Source of the DNA: Liolophura sinensis
Taxonomy: Eukaryota; Mollusca; Polyplacophora; Chitonida; Chitonidae
Direction: 5' to 3'
Assembly: GCF_032854445.1 (NCBI RefSeq)
Contig: NW_027018264.1
Location: 1 to 49,920, forward strand
Length of the DNA: 49,920 nt
A program made the translations under genes and the position numbers. Shown piece by piece: positions 1 through 9,069 of the stretch (positions are counted from its first letter, which is position 1; every line of letters starts with the position of its first letter). The notes beneath the pieces were generated by a model. That model did not search any database. It was not told where the DNA came from and worked only from the letters and a program-made list of their open reading frames with translations.

Positions 1-1078
1 GCAGCTGTTTAAAAAATTGCAAATTTCCCTGGTTTCCATGGAGTAAGAACCGTTGCTGGGCACGTGACTATGACATCAATGATCATTCAATTGTCGCTAC
101 AGCCAAAAGTATTGGTCGGAGAGCAACGCGGTTTGCACCATTCGATTTCTCGTCACAAAATACGTCGGATTAGTCTCTTACCAGCAGCACTTGAACAGTT
201 TTTCCACTTTTGCATTTTTGCCTGGTCTTTATGTTAATTGAAATCGGATACACTGTACTATGCACAATCGCGACTGGTCGTTACTATATTCAACTTTTAA
301 CTATACGTTATGTGCCCTTCGGTAGCCCAGAAGACGTCAAATCTTTGGGCTAAGCCCATTTAACTCATCCAGCAATTGTCTTACTTTTAAGTCCAAGACA
401 ATCTCAATGTCTTTATCTACGTGTAGAAAAACCACACCATTTGTACATAAAAAACACAAGGTACTAGATACAGTCTTCTGTAAAAAGTACAACTGATCAC
501 TGACCCACATCAATAAGGTTCTAAAAGATGCGGAATTGGCCCAGGCATCGGCAGCTGTTTAAAAAATTGCAAATTTCCCTGGTTTCCATGGAGTAAGAGC
601 CGTTGCTGAGCACGTGACTATGACATCAATGATCATTCAATTGTCACTACAGCCAAAAGTATTGGTCGGAGAGCAACGCGGTTTGCACCATTCGATTTCT
701 CGTGACAAAATACGTCGGATTAGTCTCTTACCAGCAGCACTTGAACAGTTTTTCCACTTTTCCATTTTTGCCTGGTCTTTATGTTAATTGAAATCGGATA
801 CACTGTACTATGCACAATCGCGACTGGTCGTTACTATATTCAACTTTTAACTATACGTTATGTGCCCTTCGGTAGCCCAGAAGACGTCAAATCTTTGGGC
901 TAAGCCCATTTAACTCATCCAGCAATTGTCTTACTTTTAAGTCCAAGACAATCTCAATGTCTTTATCTACGTGTAGAAAAACCACACCATTTGTACATAA
1001 AAAAACACAATGTACTAGATACAGTCTGCTGTAAAAAGTACAACTGATCACTGACCCACATCAATCAGGTTCTAAAAG

Positions 1079-1384
1079 TTGCGGAATTGGCCCAGGCATC
1101 GGCAGCTGTTTAAAAAATTGCACTTTTGCATTTTTGCCTGGTCTTTTTGTTAACGTTAACTATACGTTATGTGCCCTTCGGTAGCCCAGAAGACGTCAAA
1201 TCTTTGGCTAAGCCCATTTAACTCATCCAGCAATTGTATTACTTTTAAGTCCAAGACAATCTCAATGTCTTTATCTACGTGTAGAAAAACACACCATTCG
1301 TACATAAAAAACACAATGTACTAGATACAGTCTGCTGTAAAAAGTACAACTGATCACTGAACCACATGAATAAGGTTCTAATAG
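1079..1384. repeat. Truncated monomer (306 bp) with two internal deletions
   Basis: This is the only grossly shortened monomer in the window. Compared with the 528 monomer, about 185 bp are missing at a junction near 1121-1122, where AAAAAATTGCA runs directly into CTTTTGCATTTTTGCC with a 2-bp CA overlap. A second gap of about 59 bp lies near 1153-1157, where GTTAA, then two unexplained bases CG, then TTAACTATACG replace the normal sequence. The flanking anchors are at 1079 (where the anchor ATG reads TTG) and 1385. The two close deletions could be one complex event. The unit lies in the left flank, which fits relaxed homogenisation there. Confidence 0.9.
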
Positions 1385-2033
1385 ATGCGGAATTGGGCCA
1401 GGCATCGGCAGCTGTTAAAAAATTGCATATTTCCCTGGTTTCCATGGAGTAAGAGCCGTTGCTGCGCACGTGACTATGACATCAATGATCATTCAATTGT
1501 CGCTACAGCCAAAAGTATTGGTCGGAGAGCAACGCGGTTTGCACCATTCGATTTCTCGTCACAAAATACGTCGGATTAGCCTCTTACCAGTAGCACTGGA
1601 ACAGTTTTTCCACTTTTGCATTTTTGCCTGGTCTTTTTGTTAATGGAAATCGGATACACTGTACTATGCACAATCGCGACTGGTCGTTACTATATTCAAC
1701 TTTTAACTATACGTTATGTGCCCTTCGGTAGCCCAGAAGACGTCAAATCTTTGGGCTAAGCCCATTTAACTCATCCAGCAATTGTCTTACTTTTAAGTCC
1801 AAGACAATCTCAATGTCTTTATCTACGTGTAGAAAAACCACACCATTCGTACATAAAAAACACAATGTACTAGATACAGTCTGCTGTAAAAAGTACAACT
1901 GATCACTGAACCACATCTATAAGGTTCTAATAGATGCGGAATTGGCCCAGGCATCGGCAGCTGTTTAAAAAATTGCAAATTTCCCTGGTTTCCATGGAGT
2001 AAGAGCCGTTGCTGGGCACGTGACTATGACATA

Positions 2034-2043
2034 AATGATCATT
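2034..2043. other. Perfect 10-bp palindrome AATGATCATT (nearly all monomers)
   Basis: The self-complementary decamer is retained in nearly every full-length monomer of all three families, although the bases just before it vary (ATAA, ATCA, TATC). One exception is TCAAGGATCATTC near 36621. It is followed within a few bases by CAATTG, another palindrome. The conservation is notable against nearby variable positions, but a binding protein cannot be named. Confidence 0.55.
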
Positions 2044-2301
2044 CAATTGTCACTACAGCCAAAAGTATTGGTCGGAGAGCAACGCGGTTTGCACCATTCG
2101 ATTTCTCGTCACAAAATACGTCGGATTAGCCTCTTACCAGCAGCACTGGAACAGTTTTTCCAATTTTGCATTTTTGCCTGGTCTTTTAGTTAATTGAAAT
2201 CGGCTACACTGTATCTGTATAATCGCGACTGGTCATTAGTATATTCAACTTTTGACTATAAGTTATGTGCCCTTCGGTAGCCCAGAAGACGTCAAATCTT
2301 T

Positions 2302-2312
2302 GGGCTAAGCCC
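2302..2312. other. Short perfect inverted repeat GGGCT-A-AGCCC (in most monomers)
   Basis: Five-base arms flank a single A. It is present at the same place in most monomers. The exceptions read GGGCCAAGCCC (for example near 11634, 17673 and 36894), which breaks the symmetry by one pair. The first example of the core form is given. With a 1-nt loop it is more plausible as a protein-binding dyad than as a hairpin. Confidence 0.6.
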
Positions 2313-2329
2313 ATTTAACTCACCCAGCA

Positions 2330-2357
2330 ATTGTCTTACTTCTAAGTCCAAGACAAT
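2330..2357. other. Extended imperfect dyad around ATTGTCTT / AAGACAAT
   Basis: ATTGTCTT (2330-2337) pairs perfectly with AAGACAAT (2350-2357). Inside it ACTT (2338-2341) pairs with AAGT (2344-2347), leaving a CT centre and a CC bulge, so up to 12 pairs can form. The element recurs once per monomer. Some core monomers have ATTGCCTT and AAGTGCAAG or AAGTTCAAG, which lose one pair of the outer arm. It lies about 18 bp after the GGGCTAAGCCC dyad. Such dyads can extrude as cruciforms in satellites, but function is inferred only. Confidence 0.6.
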
Positions 2358-2482
2358 CTCAATGTCTTTATCTACGTGTAGAAAAACCACACTATTTGTA
2401 CATAAAAAACACAAGGTACTTGATACAGTCTGCTGTAAAAAGTACAACTAAACACTGACCCACATTTATAAGGTGCCAAAAG

Positions 2483-3031
2483 ATGCGGAATTGGGCCAGG
2501 CATCGGCAGCTGTTGAAAAATTGCAAATTTCCATGGTTTCCATGGAGTAAGAGCCGTTGCTGGGCACGTGATTATGACATAAATGATCATTCAATTGTCA
2601 CTACAGCCAAAAGTATTGGTCGGAGAGCAACGCGGTTTGCACCATTCGATTTCTCGTCACAAAATACGTCGAATTAGCCTCTTACCAGCAGCACTGGAAC
2701 AGTTTTTCCACTTTTGCATTTTTGCCTGGTCTTTTTGTTAATTGAAATCGGCTACACTGTACTCTGTACAATCGCGACTGGTCATTACTATATTCAACTT
2801 TTGACTATAAGTTATGTGCCCTTCGGTAGCCCAGAAGACCTGAAATCTTTGGGCTAAGCCCATTTAACTCATCCAGCAATTGCCTTACTTCTAAGTGCAA
2901 GACAATCTCAATGTCTTTATCTACGTGTAGAAAAACCACACCATTTGTACGTGAAAAACACAAGGTACTTGATACAGTCTGCTGTAAAAAGTACAACTGA
3001 ACACTGACCCACTTCAGTAAGGTGCCAAAAG
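2483..3031. repeat. Representative core monomer (reference unit, type a)
   Basis: This 549-bp unit serves as a map of the monomer. From the anchor, in order, it contains: a CAGCTG palindrome; a TTGCAAATTT tract; two CCATGG sites; a CACGTG palindrome; AATGATCATT, a perfect 10-bp palindrome; a CpG-rich 54-bp stretch at about 2619-2672 with 7 CpGs; a T-rich block (CTTTTGCATTTTTGCC); and the short dyad TGTAC-TCT-GTACA at 2758-2770. Then come GGGCTAAGCCC, an ATTGYCTT / AAGACAAT dyad, and an A-rich tract before the next anchor. Monomer types differ mainly at two hotspots: the bases before ACGTGATTA, and the segment between GTACAACT and AAGG just upstream of the next anchor. Units of this type also start at 9070, 15109, 19499 and 25540. 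Confidence 0.93.
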
Positions 3032-3580
3032 ATGCGGAATTGAGCCAGGCATCGGTAGCTGTTGAAAAATTGCAAATTTCCCTGGTTTCCATGGAGTAAG
3101 AGCCGTTGCTGTGCACGTGATTATGACATAAATGATCATTCAATTGTCACTAAAGGCAAAAGTATTGGTCGGAGAGCAACGCGGTTTGCACCATTCGATT
3201 TCTCGTCACAAAATACGTCGGATTAGCCTCTTACCAGCAGCACTGGAACAGTTTTTCCAATTTTGCATTTTTACCTGGTCTTTTAGTTAATTGAAATCGG
3301 CTACACTGTACTCTGTACAATCGCGACTGGTCATTAGTACATTCAACTTTTGACTATAAGTTATGTGCCCTTCGGTAGCCCAAAAGACGTCAAATCTTTG
3401 GGCTAAGCCCATTTAACTCACCCAGCAATTGTCTTACTTCTAAGTCCAAGACAATCTCAATGTCTTTATCTACGTGTAGAAAAACCACACCATTTGTACA
3501 TAAAAAACACAAGGTACTTGATACAGTCTGCTGTAAAAAGTACAACTAAACACTGACCCACATTTATAAGGTGCCAAAAG

Positions 3581-5227
3581 ATGCGGAATTGGGCCAGGCA
3601 TCGGCAGCTGTTAAAAAATTGCAAATATCCCTGGTTTCCATGGAGTAAGAGCCGTTGCTGTGCACGTGATTATGACATAAATGATCATTCAATTGTCACT
3701 ACAGGCAAAAGTATTGGTCGGAGAGCAACGCGGTTTGCACCATTTGATTTCTCGTCACAAAATACGTCGGATTAGCCTCTTACCAGCAGCACTGGAACAG
3801 TTTTTCCACTTTTGCATTTTTGCCTGGTCTTTTTGTTAATTGAAATCGGCTACACTGTACTCTGTACAATCGCGACTGGTCATTACTATATTCAACTTTT
3901 GACTATAAGTTATGTGCCCTTCGGTAGCCCAGAAGACGTCAAATCTTTGGGCTAAGCCCATTTAACTCACCCAGCAATTGCCTTACTTCTAAGTCCAAGA
4001 CAATCTCAATGTCTTTATCTACGTGTAGAAAAACCAGACCATTTGTACATAAAAAACACAAGGTACTTGATACAGTCTGCTGTAAAAAGTACAACTGACC
4101 ACAATCCCACATGAATAAGGTGCCAAAAGATGCGGAATTGAGCCAGGTATCGGCAGCTGTTGAAAAATTGCAAATTTCCCTGGTTTCCATGGAGTAAGAG
4201 CCGTTGCTACGCACGTGATTATGGCATAAATGATCATTCAATTGTCGCTACAGCCAAAAGTATTGGTCGGAGAGCAACGCGGATTGCACCATTCGATTTC
4301 TCGTCACAAAATACGTCGGATTAGCCTTATACTAGTAGCACTGGAACAGTTTTTCCACTTTTGCATTTTTGCCTGGTCTTTTTGTTAATTGAAACCGGCT
4401 ACACTGTACTCTGTACAATCGCGACTGGTCATTACTATATTCAACTTTTGACTATAAGTTATGTGCCCTTCGGTAGCCCAGAAGACCTGAAATCTTTGGG
4501 CTAAGCCCATTTAACTCACCCAGCAATTGCCTTACTTCTAAGTGCGAGACAATCTCAATGTCTTTATCTACGTGTAGAAAAACCAGACCATTTGTACATA
4601 AAAAACACAAGGTACTTGATACAGTCTGCTGTAAAAAGTACAACTAAACACTCACCCACATTTATAAGGTGCCAAAAGATGCGGAATTGGGCCAGGCATC
4701 GGCAGCTGTTAAAAAATTGCAAATATCCCTGGTTTCCATGGAGTAAGAGCCGTTGCTACGCACGTGATTTTGGCATAAATGATCATTCAATTGTCGCTAC
4801 AGCCAAAAGTATTGGTCGGAGAGCAACGCGGATTGCACCATTCGATTTCTCGTCACAAAATACGTCGGATTAGCCTCTTACTAGTAGCACTGGAACAGTT
4901 TTTCCACTTTTGAATTTTTGCCTGGTCTTTATGTTAATTGAAATCGGCTACACTGTACTATGTACAATCGCGACTGGTCATTACTATATTCAACTTTTAA
5001 CTATAAGTTATGTGCCCTTCGGTAGCCCAGAAGACCTGAAATCTTTGGGCTAAGCCCATTTAACTCACCCAGCAATTGCCTTACTTCTAAGTTCAAGACA
5101 ATCTCAATGTCTTTATCTACGTGTAGAAAAACCACACCATTTGTACGTGAAAAACACAAGGTACTTGATACACTCTGCTGTAAAAAGTACAACTGACCAC
5201 AATCCCACATTTATAAGGTGCCAAAAG
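3581..5227. repeat. Trimer HOR unit 1 (monomers c-d-e, 1,647 bp)
   Basis: Three monomers start at 3581 (c), 4130 (d) and 4679 (e). Diagnostic marks are CCATTTGATTTCTCG and CACTACAGGC in c, CCTTATACTAGTAGC and GAGCCAGGTATCGG in d, and CGTGATTTTGGC and TTTTGAATTTTTGCC in e. All of these recur exactly 1,647 bp downstream. The true start of the repeat is probably about 10-20 bp upstream of the anchor, because the sequence before 3560 differs from that before 5210. Confidence 0.92.
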
Positions 5228-6874
5228 ATGCGGAATTGGGCCAGGCATCGGCAGCTGTTAAAAAATTGCAAATATCCCTGGTTTCCATGGAGTAAGAGCC
5301 GTTGCTGTGCACGTGATTATGACATAAATGATCATTCAATTGTCACTACAGGCAAAAGTATTGGTCGGAGAGCAACGCGGTTTGCACCATTTGATTTCTC
5401 GTCACAAAATACGTCGGATTAGCCTCTTACCAGCAGCACTGGAACAGTTTTTCCACTTTTGCATTTTTGCCTGGTCTTTTTGTTAATTGAAATCGGCTAC
5501 ACTGTACTCTGTACAATCGCGACTGGTCATTACTATATTCAACTTTTGACTATAAGTTATGTGCCCTTCGGTAGCCCAGAAGACGTCAAATCTTTGGGCT
5601 AAGCCCATTTAACTCACCCAGCAATTGCCTTACTTCTAAGTCCAAGACAATCTCAATGTCTTTATCTACGTGTAGAAAAACCAGACCATTTGTACATAAA
5701 AAACACAAGGTACTTGATACAGTCTGCTGTAAAAAGTACAACTGACCACAATCCCACATGAATAAGGTGCCAAAAGATGCGGAATTGAGCCAGGTATCGG
5801 CAGCTGTTGAAAAATTGCAAATTTCCCTGGTTTCCATGGAGTAAGAGCCGTTGCTACGCACGTGATTATGGCATAAATGATCATTCAATTGTCGCTACAG
5901 CCAAAAGTATTGGTCGGAGAGCAACGCGGATTGCACCATTCGATTTCTCGTCACAAAATACGTCGGATTAGCCTTATACTAGTAGCACTGGAACAGTTTT
6001 TCCACTTTTGCATTTTTGCCTGGTCTTTTTGTTAATTGAAACCGGCTACACTGTACTCTGTACAATCGCGACTGGTCATTACTATATTCAACTTTTGACT
6101 ATAAGTTATGTGCCCTTCGGTAGCCCAGAAGACCTGAAATCTTTGGGCTAAGCCCATTTAACTCACCCAGCAATTGCCTTACTTCTAAGTGCGAGACAAT
6201 CTCAATGTCTTTATCTACGTGTAGAAAAACCAGACCATTTGTACATAAAAAACACAAGGTACTTGATACAGTCTGCTGTAAAAAGTACAACTAAACACTC
6301 ACCCACATTTATAAGGTGCCAAAAGATGCGGAATTGGGCCAGGCATCGGCAGCTGTTAAAAAATTGCAAATATCCCTGGTTTCCATGGAGTAAGAGCCGT
6401 TGCTACGCACGTGATTTTGGCATAAATGATCATTCAATTGTCGCTACAGCCAAAAGTATTGGTCGGAGAGCAACGCGGATTGCACCATTCGATTTCTCGT
6501 CACAAAATACGTCGGATTAGCCTCTTACTAGTAGCACTGGAACAGTTTTTCCACTTTTGAATTTTTGCCTGGTCTTTATGTTAATTGAAATCGGCTACAC
6601 TGTACTATGTACAATCGCGACTGGTCATTACTATATTCAACTTTTAACTATAAGTTATGTGCCCTTCGGTAGCCCAGAAGACCTGAAATCTTTGGGCTAA
6701 GCCCATTTAACTCACCCAGCAATTGCCTTACTTCTAAGTTCAAGACAATCTCAATGTCTTTATCTACGTGTAGAAAAACCACACCATTTGTACGTGAAAA
6801 ACACAAGGTACTTGATACACTCTGCTGTAAAAAGTACAACTGACCACAATCCCACATTTATAAGGTGCCAAAAG
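5228..6874. repeat. Trimer HOR unit 2 (monomers c-d-e, 1,647 bp)
   Basis: Monomers start at 5228, 5777 and 6326 and repeat unit 1 base for base at every diagnostic position I compared, including CCTTATACTAGTAGC and CGTGATTTTGGC. A third unit begins with another c monomer at 6875, then is replaced by type f at 7424. Near identity between units 1 and 2, against several percent divergence between c, d and e, indicates a recent tandem duplication of the trimer. Confidence 0.92.
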
Positions 6875-7423
6875 ATGCGGAATTGGGCCAGGCATCGGCA
6901 GCTGTTAAAAAATTGCAAATATCCCTGGTTTCCATGGAGTAAGAGCCGTTGCTGTGCACGTGATTATGACATAAATGATCATTCAATTGTCACTACAGGC
7001 AAAAGTATTGGTCGGAGAGCAACGCGGTTTGCACCATTTGATTTCTCGTCACAAAATACGTCGGATTAGCCTCTTACCAGCAGCACTGGAACAGTTTTTC
7101 CACTTTTGCATTTTTGCCTGGTCTTTTTGTTAATTGAAATCGGCTACACTGTACTCTGTACAATCGCGACTGGTCATTACTATATTCAACTTTTGACTAT
7201 AAGTTATGTGCCCTTCGGTAGCCCAGAAGACGTCAAATCTTTGGGCTAAGCCCATTTAACTCACCCAGCAATTGTCTTACTTCTAAGTGCAAGACAATCT
7301 CAATGTCTTTATCTACGTGTAGAAAAACCACACCATTTGTACATAAAAAACACAAGGTACTTGATACAGTCTGCTGTAAAAAGTACAACTAAACACTCAC
7401 CCACATTTATAAGGTGCCAAAAG
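6875..7423. repeat. Monomer c: start of an interrupted third trimer
   Basis: This unit matches the c monomers at 3581 and 5228, with CCATTTGATTTCTCG and CACTACAGGC. It then departs in its 3' part, with CAATTGTCTT and AAGTGCAAG where the others have CAATTGCCTT and AAGTCCAAG. It is the junction between the trimer array and the 10.4-kb HOR. Closely similar c units start at 12364, 14011, 22795 and 24442, always followed by type f, so the c-f junction here is of the same kind as those inside the large HOR. Confidence 0.82.
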
Positions 7424-9069
7424 ATGCGGAATTGGGCCAGGCATCGGCAGCTGTTAAAAAATTGCAATTATCCCTGGTTTCCATGGAGTAAGAGCCGTTG
7501 CTACGCACGTGATTATGGCATAAATGATCATTCAATTGTCGCTACAGCCAAAAGTATTGGTCGGAGAGCAACGCGGATTGCACCATTCGATTTCTCGTCA
7601 CAAAATACGTCGGATTAGCCTCTTACTAGTAGCACTGGAACAGTTTTTCCACTTTTGCATTTTTGCCTGGTCTTTTTGTTAATTGAAATCGGCTACACTG
7701 TACTCTGTACAATCGCGACTGGTCATTACTATATTCAACTTTTGACTATAAGTTATGTGCCCTTCGGTAGCCCTGAAGACCTGAAATCTTTGGGCCAAGC
7801 CCATTTAACTCACCCAGCAATTGTCTTACTTCTAAGTTCAAGACAATCTCAATGTCTTTATCTACGTGTAGAAAAACCAGACCATTTGTACATAAAAAAC
7901 ACAAGGTACTTGATACAGTCTGCTGTAAAAAGTACAACTAAACACTGACCCACATTTATAAGGTGCCAAAAGATGCGGAATTGGGCCAGGCATCGGCAGC
8001 TGTTAAAAAATTGCAAATATCCCTGGTTTCCATGGAGTAAGAGCCGTTGCTGTGCACGTGATTATGACATAAATGATCATTCAATTGTCGCTACAGCCAA
8101 AAGTATTGGTCGGAGAGCAACGCGGTTTGCACCATTCGATTTCTCGTCAAAAAATACGTCGGATTAGCCTCTTACCAGCAGCACTGGAACAGTTTTTCCA
8201 CTTTTGCATTTTTGCCTGGTCTTTTTGTTAATTGAAATCGGCTACACTGTACTCTGTACAATCGCGACTGGTCATTACTATATTCAACTTTTGACTATAA
8301 GTTATGTGCCCTTCGGTAGCCCAGAAGACCTGAAATCTTTGGGCTAAGCCCATTTAACTCACCCAGCAATTGCCTTACTTCTAAGTGCAAGACAATCTCA
8401 ATGTCTTTATCTACGTGTAGAAAACCACACCATTTGTACGTGAAAAACACAAGGTACTTGATACAGTCTGCTGTAAAAAGTACAACTGAACACTGACCCA
8501 CTTCAGTAAGGTGCCAAAAGATGCGGAATTGAGCCGGGCATCGGCAGCTGTTGACAAATTGCAAATTTCCCTTGTTTCCATGGAGTAAGAGCCGTTGCTG
8601 GGCACGTGATTATGACATAAATGATCATTCAATTGTCACTACAGCCAAAAGTATTGGTCGGAGAGCAACGCGGTTTGCACCATTCGATTTCTCGTCACAA
8701 AATACGTCGGATTAGCCTCTTACCAGCAGCACTGGAACAGTTTTTCTACTTTTGCATTTTTGCCTGGTCTTTTAGTTAATTGAAATCGGCTACACTGTAC
8801 TCTGTATAATCGCGACTGGTCATTAGTATATTCAACTTTTGACTATAAGTTATGTGCCCTTCGGTAGCCCAGAAGACGTCAAATCTTTGGGCTAAGCCCA
8901 TTTAACTCACCCAGCAATTGTCTTACTTCTAAGTCCAAGACAATCTCAATGTCTTTATCTACGTGTAGAAAAACCACACTATTTGTACATAAAAAACACA
9001 AGGTACTTGATACAGTCTGCTGTAAAAAGTACAACTAAACACTGACCCACATTTATAAGGTGCCAAAAG

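Larger units (their letters stand above)
1..2160. repeat. Left flanking monomer family (divergent from the core)
   Basis: Monomers start before 1 (partial, 1-527), then at 528 (551 bp), 1079 (truncated, 306 bp), 1385 and 1934. They carry bases not seen in the core: CGGATACAC instead of CGGCTACAC, ACTATGCACAATCG, GGTCGTTAC, CTATACGTTATG and ACTTTTAAGT. They share GCTGTTTAAAAAATTGC and GTACTAGATACAG with the right-hand family. Neighbours are alike but not identical, and no HOR larger than a monomer is visible in this short stretch. The stretch ends inside the 1934 monomer, where the sequence switches to core type. Confidence 0.88.
1934..2482. repeat. Hybrid monomer at the left flank/core junction
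   Basis: The 5' part has the flanking-family GCTGTTTAAAAAATTGC. From about 2160 onward it is core type (CGGCTACACTG, GGTCATTAG, CTATAAGTTATG, GTACTTGATACAG). The switch lies roughly between 2030 and 2210. It keeps a length of 549 bp because the extra T in the 5' half is offset by a missing base in CTGTATCTGTATAATCG. A monomer made of two families joined in register is what unequal crossover or gene conversion at an array boundary produces. Confidence 0.8.
2160..3590. repeat. About 1.4-kb block shared with 8.75-10.18 kb
   Basis: From the 3' half of the 1934 monomer through monomers 2483 (type a) and 3032 (type b), the sequence matches about 8747-10180 at a spacing of 6,587 bp, which is twelve monomers minus one base. 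Shared rare markers include CTTTTAGTTAATTG, CTGTATAATCG, CACACTATTTGTACAT, TACGTCGAATTAG, TCACTAAAGGC and AGCCCAAAAGACG. The match stops at the next monomer: type c follows here, type i follows at 10168. This is a relic of an earlier duplication that predates, or was cut by, the later HOR expansion. Confidence 0.82.

Noticed and set aside
2096-2105. ATTCGATTTC as an RNA polymerase III B box
   Set aside because: It matches the B-box consensus at about 8 of 10 positions, but I find no A box at a proper distance and no following T-run terminator in register.
2619-2672. CENP-B box in the CpG-rich stretch
   Set aside because: No TTCG-N4-A-N2-CGGG pattern is present on either strand; TTCGATTTCTCG lacks the required A and CGGG.
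2758-2770. TGTAC-TCT-GTACA as a strong hairpin or operator
   Set aside because: The arms are only 5 bp and the right-hand family changes the centre and one arm (ACTATGTACC), so conservation is weak.
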